Assembly: GCA_963971285.1 (NCBI GenBank)
Contig: OZ020250.1
Span: 10,276,499 to 10,340,498, forward strand
From: Astropecten irregularis
Taxonomy: Eukaryota > Echinodermata > Asteroidea > Paxillosida > Astropectinidae
DNA length: 64,000 nucleotides
Direction: 5' to 3'
A program made the translations under genes and the position numbers. The notes under the pieces were generated by a model, which was not told where the DNA came from, searched no databases, and worked only from the letters and a program-made list of their open reading frames with translations. Positions 44,028 to 54,801 of the stretch are shown in pieces. Position 1 is the stretch's first letter, and each line of letters starts with the position of its first letter.

Positions 44028-45276
44028 GTAAGTACATTAATAACATAAACAAATATATGATAAATGTTGGTTGGTGAAGTGGTAAAGGCAATTTACAAAA
44101 AGGTACAATAATTTGTTGGCTTTTCCACATATTATGGAACAGCCGTACATGTATTTATTTATTCTCATTTGGTTTTCTTCCACTTATTCCTCAACACGTT
44201 GCTTTTTATGCAGCACATTGGTCCTAAAAACCCATTTGATTATAGTAAAGTTATGGGTTCCTGGATAGTGGCAAATTTTACACACCTATTACCACCAAAC
44301 CTACATTCATTCCAATCAAAATTTGTGTCATAAAGAAAATGCGTCATTGTTAACTCATCCTATGATTTTTGGTGAGCTGCTGCGCAGCGTGCGAGTCTAT
44401 GTAATACTGATTTTCGTCTCGGCTGTCTGCATTGAGATGTTAAAGTTTTTTTTATTCAGATGATGCCTTAATTTTTGTTCAACACTTTATTATTTTTTGG
44501 AACGTAATAAAATTCACTTCTACAACCTGAAGTTTATTCTCCTAAAATTGATTATTTTAATCAGGAAAAACAATAGAAACATTTTGAAAAATTTTTAATC
44601 AGATGTTCCAGTTTTATTATTCAGGTGAGAGCATAATTTTGTTTTCTTTAAGTTTTGTATTGGGTGCTTCTTATTTTGGGGGGAACATAATAAAATTTAT
44701 CTCTACAACCTCAAATATACTTCTTAAGTTCTTTTAGCCTGACCATAGAGCTAGGATGCGATATATAGTGATCTAAACTTTTCTCTGAATTTCTTTATGA
44801 TGATTTTTAAGTGTGCAAAGTATTTGAACGCTATATACATGTAGACCAAAAATACTGTGACGTCATTGTCAATATGATTTTTAAACATATACAGGCAACG
44901 GCCAATCCTCTAAAAAATTTAGTTCGATGATGAAATATTTTATAGATATTGAAATTCCAAGGTTAAGTCATTGTACAGAGATTTGTACATGGCAATGTGG
45001 TCATTTATTGAACATTATTAATATCTTAACCAGTCGTCTTGGTATGTACATTGTATTTGGTTATGAAGTATTTTCATAAAATTTATATAAAATCATATTT
45101 GGAAAAGCCTAATGTTCTGTTTTCAACAGACATAAATGTCTAGTTTCTTCTTCTTCTAGTCAAGTTAACTTCTTTGTTTTTAATGATCCCAATTGGCAAT
45201 ACCACAAGAACAGACTCTTTATAATAGCTGAACTACAAATTGCACAGATTCATTCTTCATACCAGTAATAATTATT
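44028..45276. other. Intron within D5, first part
   Basis: Contains GCTGCTGCGCAGC (hairpin, near 44380), a repeat-like stretch related to 39500-40592, and CAACAGACATAAATGTCTAG TTT near 45126-45150. This could be the end of an element with a CTAGT terminus. No coding. Confidence 0.45.
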
Positions 45277-46820
45277 AGGTGTTCGGGTTCATGCCGAACA
45301 CCTTTTGTTATTGTTAGAGTTTTTTTTTTTTTTTTTTTTTTACTTTTTTTTTTTTTTTTCTTCCCAAACTTGTCAGCAGGACTTCTTGGTCACAGGTACA
45401 AGATAATGACATGAAACTTGGTGGGAACTTCGGTCATGATGTCAAGTTGTATTTAGAAGATTGACGTCATGATGACGTCATCGGGTATCAAATTACACGC
45501 GTTTTTAGGAAAAACTTGGGTCCTCAATAACTTAAGAACCACATGACCTATGACTTTGATATTGACATATGTTACTCAACACGTGAATGTCAACAATTAA
45601 TATATTCAGTGTTGTGTACAAATGACCTTCACTTCCGGTGTAACCGGAAGTTGAAGTTTGACTCAAAATAACTCGAAAACGGAAGGATTTAGGCACAAAA
45701 AACCTCATTGGGTCAAAGATAGAGAAGGTCTTGGGCTTTCAGAAAATATAAACGATGACGTCATACAGGCTGTATAGCGCCCTCTACGGTGGATTAAAGA
45801 TATACAGTGATTACGTAATCCAAAAGTAAACAACAGATTTCCGCCAAATTTGGTGACTGTGAAGCACTAATGTACTACGACATGTATGTGAAGTTTGAAA
45901 TCTGTGACGTCATTCAACCGGAAGTTATGCTCTTTTAAAGGGAAAATTACTGAATTATTCAAATTCTGTTTACTCATTGTCTCTTGTGATTACAAGAGAC
46001 TCTGATTGGTACCAGATGGCAGTCATTGCAAGGTGATTGGAATGTGCTTCATTAGATTGTCTCAGTGGAAATGCATGATAGCCTCAACACAGGAGTTTGA
46101 TACACCCCATGTATACACTTTTAAACAGTCAATTTTAACCATACAAAGGCCCAGACAAAGTTCCTACAGTATAGATGTGGATTGAACATTTATATATGAA
46201 TTTTGAAATATTTCTCACACTAGCCCATTAGCTTTGTACACCCCTATACATGTACATGTGTTACGTGAAAATATGGTCATGTACAAAAAATATGATGATC
46301 GATTGACTGTATTTCCCATACACTATATATACGTACATAATTCACTGTGTAGAACATATATGTACTGTACATGTAATGTCCAATTGCGTGACTCAAAACT
46401 TTGTCTAGTTGTTTAAATCTTGCCATATATATTTGCACGTAAATCTTATTATATATCCTTAAAAACCAGCACCAAATCTTAATCGAAATGCTATCGATGT
46501 AGGTTGCGAAGTATTGTACATCATTTTGTCAAATGACAATGTGTTCCATAAACACTGCAACTAAATCCATGGGCTAAAATGTAGTTTTTTTTACGTTGAG
46601 ATATGGTCACTTTTAAATCATATGTCTCAATCAAACAAAATAAAAACTGCAAGATATTTACATCATATTCAAAATTTAGTGTGTATTTCAATATGCCATT
46701 GTATGAGCGACAATTGACCACATACGTTCCAACATAACTTTTATGTTCACATAACAGTTGCACCACGTAATGAGACCCCGAACACCTAGTGGTTGTTCAC
46801 ACAACCACAAGTCTAGTTTT
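45277..46820 (+). mobile_element. Helentron/HINE-like nonautonomous element
   Basis: The 5' end has AGGTGTTCGG, itself in a hairpin with CCGAACACCT (45277-45303). The same CCGAACACCT recurs at 46778-46787, giving short subterminal inverted repeats. It is followed by a 3' stem-loop (GTGGTTGT, loop TCAC, ACAACCAC; 46791-46810) and AAGTCTAGT. Subterminal inverted repeats plus a 3' stem-loop before CTAG-T fit Helentron-type rolling-circle elements. About 1.5 kb, noncoding, with a long T run at 45319-45360. It lies in the D5 intron. Confidence 0.6.
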
Positions 46821-46861
46821 TGTTGATTTCTAACTTTAATTTTGAACAAATTTAATTTCAG

Positions 46862-47027
46862 AACGATGGTGAATACACACTTATTGATGGATGGCCTGTA
46901 ACCTATGTAAATTGGAATATCAATGATGCACCCAGCAGGGGAATGTGTGTGACATTGAGACCATCTGGATTCTGGTTGGAAAGCGAGTGTGATGAACAAC
47001 ATGCATCTGTCTGCAAAAGATATGAAG
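46862..47027 (+). CDS. CTLD gene exon 10: D5 C-terminal half
   Basis: Completes D5: NDGEYTLIDGWPVTYVNW, then NDAPSRGMCVTLRPSGFWLE, SEC and SVCKRYE. The EPN/QPD position reads DAPS and the WND position WLE, so Ca2+-dependent sugar binding is probably lost. Acceptor TAATTTCAG before 46862; donor GAAG|GTGAGT at 47028; 166 nt, phase 0 to 1. The G plus AT of exon 11 makes Asp. Confidence 0.88.
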
Positions 47028-47389
47028 GTGAGTACTAGATTTGTCAAACACTGCAGCAACAAATTTCATTCAACAAAAAGAATTTTTAAGGGAAGTCATT
47101 TGACATTTTATATATATATATAGGCCTTCATATTTCAGAATTTGACACTGATGTTGAATTAGTTACACAGTCTACTGTGTAGAACCACTACTTATGCATA
47201 TTTCCCTAGACCGTCAGGTATTCACGCTATATAAGAATTGATACAACAGCGCCCCCTATTTACCCACCCACAGTGCCTCTTTTTCTCTTAGCGTCAGGGC
47301 GGGTAGGACGTGATTTCACGCAAAAAGAGTTTTCAGTATAAAGGTATTTTTGTTACAATGTGTGTAGAGTTTTAGTATTTCTTCTTGTG
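47028..47389. other. Intron start between D5 and D6
   Basis: Contains (TA)n at 47109-47122 and GCGCCCCCTATTTACC near 47250. No coding seen. The GC-rich DIRS-like block starts near 47390. Confidence 0.45.
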
Positions 47390-48779
47390 TATTTTTGTAT
47401 TGTTGTTGTGCGGTATGAAGCGATAAGAGAGAGCTGGTCCCGCAAATCCTGGGGAAAACAACCATTCCCCGGGGCAGACCGTGGTGCTCTCGTGTACGGG
47501 CTCCGCCGGGTACAATGACCTGTTACCCGGGCGGCAGTCCCCTGCTCAGCATCCCCAGCCACAACCGGCCGGGGACGCTGGCAGTTCCGTCGGTCGGGGC
47601 AGGGGCCACAACCGGTCCCCATCCGCGGCCAGTTCGGCCGGAACAAAGAAAGTGAAGGGTGGCTCTGGCAAGGTTCCCATAAAACTGACCTCCTTTGCCT
47701 GAGCCAAACCCCAAAAGGGCGCCCGTAAACGTGGTTCGGCTGTGTGCCCTACGCCCTCTGCACCTCCGGACCCGGGGCAGTCTCAGCCGAATGGCCGTTA
47801 AGGCTCTGCAGACACGGTGCACCCTGGCCTTCCCGGCATGGTGGTGACCGCCGACAAGATTTTCCCGGCGATCCCATTGGACCAGGTATGTTGATTGAAT
47901 TTCCGGGTCCATGTCCACTGTTTAATGGCATGTTTACCCATTTATGGAGCTCGATTATTATTGTTTCTCATCGGCGGTGGGTTTTTAGCTTTCCTTCTCG
48001 ATGACAACAAAGGACAAGTAGGCCGCTGAATGAGAGGCGCTCGATGTCCAAGCGGCCCCTCATGGTCGAGGTCCACAGTACGCTGGATAAGGCAGACCCC
48101 TCCAGCCATTGTTTGGGCATCACCTCCTTGCGGAATATTGGGTTCCCGATTGTGAAGAGGAGTCGGCGATTCCTTGAACAAGCTGATTGCCCCTTTTTCA
48201 CTGCATTTTTACTGCCCGTGTGTCCACCCTTGCACCTTGGCCCGTCTGGGCAATGTGCTAGATTCTCCATCTCGGTCAGGGCGACCGCCATAGTCTCAAA
48301 GCCCGTCCCCTGCTGGGACCGATCCATTTGCAGGGAAGCTAGAAGATTTCAGGCTGGCTAAAGCCAAGAGTTTAAGGACTACTGATGGGGTAAACCTCAA
48401 GAGTCTTCCTGGCCCGGCACCCAATTTCGGCACGGGGCAGAAGCAGGCCATCATTCATGGATCCCCGACGTAGCACACTCGGTTCTACTCGTGGTATTTT
48501 TGGAGGCCCAACAATCTCCTTGTCTTGTGCCTACCCCTGATAGCCCCAGCCTGCCACAGGGCAACGTCAGCTGAGGCCAAGCTGTGTTTCTCCCCCCACC
48601 CGGTTCCCCAGCCGGGACGTTAATTACTCCCCCGCCTCCGGAGGGCTCCGCCATGGGACCCGTAGGAGGCTGCCCCCTTGGGTTTGCAGGGTTGGCCTGA
48701 CCGTGGGGTGCTGGACCCGATCGCCCAAGGCTACGCGTTCGGGTTTACGACCACCCCCATTGAAAATGCTTGTTCGGCC

Positions 48780-49130
48780 CACACCAGTGCTGACCGATAT
48801 AGCAGGGCACTGCTCTCTCGAGGCTGTAATCCTCGAGAAAGGGGCAATACGTATGTTACCCCCAAGAGGGGCCTCAATCGGGGTTCATGTGAACCTTATT
48901 GGTTGGGGCATGGTGCCCGATTCTAAACTGGAATCCCCCAGCAGATTCATTCTGCCTTGTCGCTTTCATATAGGTACACTCAGATTTTACCTTCAAGCAT
49001 ATCCGAACGCCAGCAAGGGGAGCAAGCCTAGATCTGAAGCAAGCGTACCTTCTTACTTTATCAAAGCGGATCACTGGAGGTTTTCAACTGCCGTTTTCAA
49101 CAGCTCACGGCACTCCACCTCCAAATTGTA
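48780..49130 (+). pseudogene. DIRS-like RT N-terminal fragment
   Basis: The frame 48703-49131 has LEAVILEKGAIRMLPPRGAS and then LPCRFHIGTLRFYLQAYPN, which resemble the conserved start of DIRS RT (E-x-L-L-x-KGAI-x-x-VP and FKMETL). The catalytic block is not seen. Weak but consistent with the RNase H-like remnant downstream. Confidence 0.5.
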
Positions 49131-49549
49131 GGTGTTTGGCTGTTTGGCCGCACCGTGTCGGCAGGACATGATGTTTATCATGTACTTCGACTAGTAGCTC
49201 ATAGTAAGACAGTCTTACGTGGCTGCAGTCATGCCTAGGCTGCTCCTTCACCTTTGATTTTTGTCGGACGTTACCAACATCATGTCGGGCCGTGCCTTTT
49301 CGCAGGCCTCAACTATCTCTATCTGTTGCAACAGTCATGTCACTTTCTGGCTTGGGGGCTTCCGTCCACCCACGCCAAGTAGCGGGCCATTCAATGCTCT
49401 CCGGCTGTTCTGGACCTATCTTATGGTTTGATCTGTCCCGTCTGACGCTACATCACAACCGTGGTTTCTTACGTGGTGCCATGGAGGGGAGACATGGTCT
49501 GCCAAGCCATGTGCACTCACATGAACCATCTTCCATCGGTGTACACCGA

Positions 49550-49740
49550 CTATTAGATTGGCCCCATGTCGATCTATTTGCACTCAGGGCTACCGGCAGC
49601 TGCTGGTCTATCACGAGGGTCCCCGACCCCCCGGCATGTCAAATGCATGCGCCGGTGATGCAGAGGGGCAGGTTGCTGGCTTATATGCCTTCTGCCCTTT
49701 CTCTCATCCCTCATGTCGTGACCAAGCTAGAACAATTAAT
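49550..49740 (+). pseudogene. DIRS-like RNase H end fragment
   Basis: WPHVDLFALRATGSC and, downstream, GRLLAYMPSALSLIPHVVTK match the block where DIRS RNase H ends (WG.P.VDLFA ... A.PP..LIPRV). The frame is 49292-49855. Copy 1 has the same block at 19155-19270. Confidence 0.6.
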
Positions 49741-50180
49741 ATATGCTATAGTGTTTGGCTTTTATGGTAAAAAAAAGTCTCAAAACACGGTATTCAGCGA
49801 GCCTCTTTTCGCCATTTGCAGAAACGCTCATTACGTATTCATGATATGCAAGTGACCCCAAAACGTCATAAAGAGACAGAAAATAAACATTGGGTCGGTC
49901 TGTGCCAATGCAACTACCTGTGTACAGTGCATATACATACAGTACATGTGTGTTCGTGCCGTACAGCAAGCAAGCTACTCGGCCCAAGCTTAGTTTGCAG
50001 ATGTTGTCCTTCGTCGGAGCAATTTTGTCTCTATAAGTATGAATCCTAAATGATAATCCTACAATGAAGTAAAACATGCCATGATCTTGTGTTGTTGGTG
50101 GCTGCCACCGTCGGCTTCTGTACTGAAAATGTGCTTAGAATATTATGCAGGGCTTTTGAACTATAATGGACACTTTTCAA

Positions 50181-50848
50181 TAGCGCTGCGCACTTGCGCT
50201 AAAAATAGCACCAAACCTCAGACAAACATTGTAACCGGCCAGGCGCGTACGCAGGGTGGGTGTTTTGGACGTAAAACACCCCCCTTTGCTCAGTGGTAAA
50301 AATGTGGAAAAGGAGAAAATAAGGAAGAGGAGAGGGGGAAAATAAAAAGAAAGCAACGAATAAATACCAAGTTTAAAAAAAGACTAAAATCCGAAATTAT
50401 AAAAATGAAAAGAAAAAAATCCCATCCTATTTCCATGGTAAAAAGCTATCAAAAAGTGCCCAGAAATACTCTAAAATGCACCAGGGAGCATCTAATATAA
50501 GAAAAATCCCCGTACCCCACACTGTGGCTTCGCAAGTTCCTTTTTTAAACACCCCCCTTCGAAAAATCCTGCGTACGCCACTGTAACCGGCCATGCAAAC
50601 GTGTGGTGAGTGGGGGTGGGTTTGTATAGGCATTCAAACGGTGGACTGATAACAAAAGGGACAATAGGGTCCACGATTGGAAAAAGGTCTACGATTGGAA
50701 AGCATGTACAAAACCAATGGAGCTGCTGCCAACAAGTTTAAGTCCAAACAAAAGAGGAACAATAGGGGGTCCACGATTGCAGGTGTTTACACACGTGTGT
50801 GGGTGTGCGCGTGCATGCATGGTGTGACGTCATTAGTGCGGAACGCTA
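50181..50848. mobile_element. TAGCGCT-ended MITE with a hAT MITE inside
   Basis: Ends TAGCGCTGCGCACTTGCGCT and GACGTCATTAGTGCGGAACG CTA; same family as 7402-7561, opposite orientation. Shared inner words: GACAAACATTG and GCAAACGTGTG. The hAT MITE at 50240-50583 accounts for half its length. Confidence 0.65.
50240..50583. mobile_element. 344-bp hAT MITE, exact 8-bp duplication
   Basis: Element tips CAGGCGCGTACGCAGG and CCTGCGTACGCCACTG are inverted matches with CAG/CTG ends. TAACCGGC stands directly on both sides (50232-50239 and 50584-50591), the 8-bp duplication of hAT transposons. Noncoding, A-rich inside. Confidence 0.9.
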
Positions 50849-52119
50849 TTGGTAAAAAATGTAACTATGCAGAAATTCAACAAAAAAAATATACAGAGAT
50901 ATTTTTAGTCATCCACGCACACGGATACAAACACAACGATCCCCAGCCGTGTACATGGTGTTCGTGTCACACGTATAATACCATGTACACGGGGATCATT
51001 GTGTATGTATCCTCGTCTGGCATCTCTTTTTGGCATCATAGCCCGAAAGGAAACACTGAAGTTTACCTCGGGCATTTCACGAATTGACAAGATTGGGGGT
51101 TGCGAGAAAATTCCTGTAGGATCTCGTAGTGTCAGTTTCAGCCGGTAAATCGTGTTTATTCATGTTTTTAGTTAGTTCATCTATCCAAAAACCCTAAATC
51201 TCAAAATAACTCATAGGCTTTAGAGTAGCTCTAAGTATGTAAAAATCATTAAACTTTTGCAATAATTTTTCAAATGGAGAGACAATATGTATTCCCACCA
51301 ATTCCTGCTTTAGCTCTTATATTTTCCTAAAGCCTGAACCTTCAGGATCAATTTAAAGCAAAAGAGGCTTCTATACCATTACAGGATAAAACAACAGGCT
51401 CAGTAGACACGACTGTCTTCCATCCATAGTCATTATTAGGGAGACAGAAAACCATTTAGATGTCAACAACAATGATTAGAAGGAGCGTTTTGTAACGTAT
51501 ACATTTCTCACCCATCAATACCTGTTTAAAATCAAATGCTTCTTTTCTAGCCAATTATGACATAAAACTTAATTTTGGTTTGACATGTTTACAATACAAT
51601 ACAAGTGTTTATTATTACTAACAAACAAAAACAGATAAAGATTGAGCTATGCCCCCAAATGAATGGTTAATTGTCAACTTGTGTGTTAAATTAGACTTTT
51701 GTATGGTTTCCATACCATGACCAATATTCTGTAGATTTGGTCATAGGGTTGAAAAAAATCTGTTTGGTTTTTCAGTTCTGATTGTTTTTGTTTTAAAAAC
51801 AAATATCATGCGGTAATTACAACAACAAGAATGAAAATATCAAAAATATAGTTGTTTAAAAAAATTGCTTCAAATGAAATGATACACCATTGGCATTGAT
51901 TTGTATAAGGAAACCTAAAATGCAATCAACAGAGTCATTTTCACATTCTCATTAAAAACAAGACTCATGTATCCTTCAGCCAATCAAAATTCATCACTTA
52001 AATGACGTCATAGCATTTTGAAATTATGTCTATTGTCTTTCTTGGATCAAAACCTCTCAGTGTCTTCATATCAGAAGAAATAAATACGCCAAACAATTTT
52101 GGCACAGTTTGACTTTCTG
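50849..52119. other. Intron sequence before D6
   Basis: AT-rich. Contains GTGTACATGGTGTTCGTGTC and GACACGTATAATACCATGTA CAC-like inverted words near 50950-50990. No coding or repeat ends recognised beyond that. Confidence 0.4.
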
Positions 52120-52245
52120 CTGGCCCACTGTGAGCTGGTTCGAATCCTGCTCCAATCAATTTTTCTGTGTTCACTTTTAATGACTTCAATATGAATCCAG
52201 TCAGTTTTCCTCGTGGTTGTTTGATGATTTTATTTTTTTTTAATT
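52120..52245 (+). repeat. SINE 3' part
   Basis: GGTTCGAATCCTGCTCCAAT (B box), CAATTTTTCTGTGTTCACTT TTAATGACTT and CCAGTCAGTTTTCCTCGTGG TTGTTTGATG. The 5' head is replaced by unrelated sequence. Confidence 0.65.
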
Positions 52246-52278
52246 ATTCAAATTCGTTTTGGCCTTTTACCTTGACAG

Positions 52279-52563
52279 ATGTACCAGTCGATCCATTTCC
52301 AGAGGTTTCGCATTGTGATGATGGATGGGTACATTATGAACCAACAAAGACTTGCTACCTGATAAATACATACAAGTTACCTATTAATAATGATGTGTCC
52401 AACGTATACATCAACTATGCTGATGCAAAGAAGTCTTGTCAGAATCTAGGTGCCTCACTAGTTACCCTTCACAGTCCAGCACAGAATTCCTGGTTCTATG
52501 GTCAGGCTCGTCTTACTCTTGGACAGCGGAAAATATGGCTTGGCATGCATCGCTCAGCTGAGG
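52279..52563 (+). CDS. CTLD gene exon 11: D6 N-terminal half
   Basis: Linker DVPVDPFPEVSH, long-form Cys pair CDDGWVHYEPTKTCYLI, an insert (KLPINNDVSNVYI), YADAKKSCQNLGASLVTLHS and IWLGMHRSAE. Acceptor CCTTGACAG before 52279; donor GAGG|GTAGGT at 52564; 285 nt, phase 1 to 1. The longest CTLD exon here because of the loop insert after the second Cys. Confidence 0.88.
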
Positions 52564-52622
52564 GTAGGTTTAATAAAGTAAATTGAACCTTTCCTTTTTA
52601 CCAACAGCTAACCATAGCTGGT

Positions 52623-52762
52623 AATGGGAGACTTTGGAGAACCGGTCTTCAAGTGAAATGCACACGCGCACACATGCGCAAAACAACGCGCGCATTTAAT
52701 CACAACTGCGTGCACGTGCGCTGTTGAATTGAAGACCTGTTCTCCAAAGTTTTTGGGGTCAT
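52623..52762. mobile_element. Foldback relic of the AATGGGAGACTTT family
   Basis: Left arm AATGGGAGACTTTGGAGAAC CGGTCTTCAA; right arm TTGAAGACCTGTTCTCCAAA GT. The inside is rich in GCACGTGCG and ACACGCGCACAC words. The outer right tip (GTCTCCCATT) is missing. Confidence 0.7.
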
Positions 52763-52837
52763 CAAGTTGGACTTGGGACAGTACACGTACAACATTGCAC
52801 ATTTGATTTCACAGAACGTAGTGCTTAGTTACCATGG

Positions 52838-53308
52838 ATAGGGGCCGTCCACACGTACGCACGGAGGAGAGGAGGGGGGTTGTTACCGATGCGTACGCCA
52901 TGCGTACCGTACACAAACGAAAAATTTGCATAATCATTTCGTGCGAAAAGAGAGGGAAACAAACGAGAAAAAGCACAAGGATTTATTTGTTTTTTCCTTT
53001 TTTTTCTTATTCAATATGATAAAAAATAGTAAAATACATCTGTAAATGTATAAAAACCTGTTACACTTTAGTCATTCATTTCAAAATTTGAAAGTGACGT
53101 CCTAATAACGGTACCGGCCCGGATTATTGTGACATATTAATGGTGCTAAAGCAAGGTACCACGAGAAGTGAAAAACCTAATGTGAAATGCGTATGCGTAC
53201 AGGGGGGGAGGGGGGGTTGGGACCATTGCGTACGCCTTGCGCACAGAGGGGGAGGGGGGATTAAAAAGTCGGCATTTCGTGCGTACGTACTTTATGGATG
53301 GCCCCATA
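52838..53308. mobile_element. MITE with GGGGCCGTCC ends, ATA duplication
   Basis: Ends GGGGCCGTCCACACGTACGC (52841) and GTGCGTACGTACTTTATGGA TGGCCCC (to 53305), inverted matches with indels. ATA on both sides. Inner GGGGGAGGGGGG runs and GCGTACGC words repeat near both ends. It lies in the D6 intron, which it mostly fills. Confidence 0.7.
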
Positions 53309-53357
53309 TGGGATGATGGTCTGTGTGGTAGATTGTAATTACTGTTCTTATTTGTAG

Positions 53358-53537
53358 GCCTTCTACGTTGGGATGATGGCTCTCTTGTCAACTATGTGAA
53401 CTGGGCTCCTGATGAACCCAGTCTTGTGTTACAAGGTACAGACTGTGTGACATTTTATGCTGGTAATGAAGGTCTCGGGCAGTGGAGTGACACAAGCTGT
53501 TTTGAGCTGAATGCTTTTGCTTGCCAAAAGGATTCTT
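53358..53537 (+). CDS. CTLD gene exon 12: D6 C-terminal half
   Basis: Completes D6: LLRWDDGSLVNYVNWAPDEP, GTDCVTFYAGNEGLGQWSDT SC, ending FACQKDS. EPS and WSD stand at the sugar-site positions, so binding is possible but altered. Acceptor CTTATTTGTAG before 53358; donor TCTT|GTGAGT at 53538; 180 nt, phase 1 to 1. The G of exon 11 with GC gives Gly. Confidence 0.88.
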
Positions 53538-54780
53538 GTGAGTATTCTTCTATTGTTTGTTTTGGAAGTGGTTGGGTCATTCATTTTAACTCATTTTATA
53601 ATTCATATTTGTTTTCATTGTCACTCATTATTTACCTCTATACAGGGTGTAAAAAAATGTACACTTTTAAAATGGCTGCCAAATAAACGAATGTTTGATT
53701 CTTGGGGGAAGGTTGGTATGTATGGAAAGCTCATACACTCAACTTTCATATCATATGACACCAAAAAATCAGAAAATAATTCATGCTTGTGTGAGCATTG
53801 CTCACTTTTGTAAAGGCTATGGAAATTAGCGTGCGCAGGAATTGGCCCTCCATGTGAGAGGTGAATCCTTTGGATCTTACAGAATTAGGGATGATTATGA
53901 AAAACTTATGGTCAATTGTGATGAGCTTGGGTTTGCCGAGTGAAATAATATGTGCTTTATATGGGATTAATATTCTATGCATGAGTGAATAAAAGTTACA
54001 TTTATTATTGTAGCATTGCTAAATTTCCTTGTGCTCATGCGATGTATTCATGGAAGTCAGGATGCTGTGATGCTACATGTTGCAGGGGAGTTGAGATAGG
54101 GTTGGACTTTGTAATTTATGGTATTGATTGATTGACTTCAGGTGTCAATGGGTAGTAACAACCAGTTCAATTTGGCAAAAAAGTTCTCTTGGCCCTTCAT
54201 GGCCATTAACACACCACATGAGTAGGCCTACCAGAGAAAGTTACAATCTACAAATAATAGATGCAATTTCTGTTCACTCATGCATACAATTTTGATTTAC
54301 GCTCTGGTCTGGTCAGCAAACCCAAGATCATCACGATTGATCATGAAATGATCATATCACCCTCAATTCTGTAAGCTCCAAAGGACTCACCTCTCACAAA
54401 TCAGAGGGCCAATGCGCAACCTAATTTCCATAGCCTTTAAAAAAATGAACAGTGCTCATCCAAGCATGAACTATTTTTCAGACTTTTTGTTATCATATGA
54501 AATTTGAGTGTATGAGCTTTGCATCAACCTTCCCCCAACCTTCCCCCAACCTTCCCCCCAGCCATTTTTAAAGTATAAAGTTTTTTTTGAGACACCCTGT
54601 ATAATGAATTATTTAGTTCTCTTTAAAGAATAAAGAAACACCTAACGTTTTGTTTTGGAACAGTTGTTGTTGTTTTTGTTATCCTGCATGTTTATTGTTA
54701 CACTAGCATGTGATTTTGGGGTCCAATACTTTATGAGAACCTTATGTACTATAAATGCATTATATGTTTCCACTTCTCAG
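53538..54780. other. Intron between D6 and the linker exon
   Basis: Holds a large imperfect inverted repeat: CAGGGTGTAAAAAAATGTAC ... near 53645-53700 mirrors TTTTTTTTGAGACACCCTGT near 54580-54600. GAAATTAGCGTGCGCAGGAA near 53822 mirrors GCGCAACCTAATTTCCATAG near 54413. So about 53644-54602 looks like a foldback element with a CAGGGTGT tip. No coding. Confidence 0.6.
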
Positions 54781-54801
54781 ATCCAGGACAAGCTCCAGTA
54801 T
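54781..54801 (+). CDS. CTLD gene exon 13: 21-nt linker microexon
   Basis: Only 21 nt, encoding PGQAPV plus two split codons, between acceptor CACTTCTCAG and donor TAT|GTAAGT. Phase 1 to 1. The T ending exon 12 with AT gives Tyr, and the final T with GT of exon 14 gives Cys, the first Cys of D7. Both split codons make sense, which supports this tiny exon. It lengthens the D6-D7 linker and could be skipped without a frame change, but then the T of exon 12 would make the same Cys. Confidence 0.75.

Larger units (their letters stand above)
47390..49745 (+). mobile_element. Decayed DIRS-like retrotransposon, copy 2
   Basis: A GC-rich island in AT-rich intron. On the + strand, pieces follow DIRS order: a gag-like Pro/Gly/Arg-rich part (47480-48450), RT start with EKGAIRMLPP (about 48836), RT remnants to 49130, RNase H with LDWPHVDLFALRATGS (about 49555-49605), and the block LAYMPSALSLIPHVVTKL (about 49678-49730). 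The recombinase is missing. Frames are broken many times. Recognised from family patterns. Confidence 0.65.
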
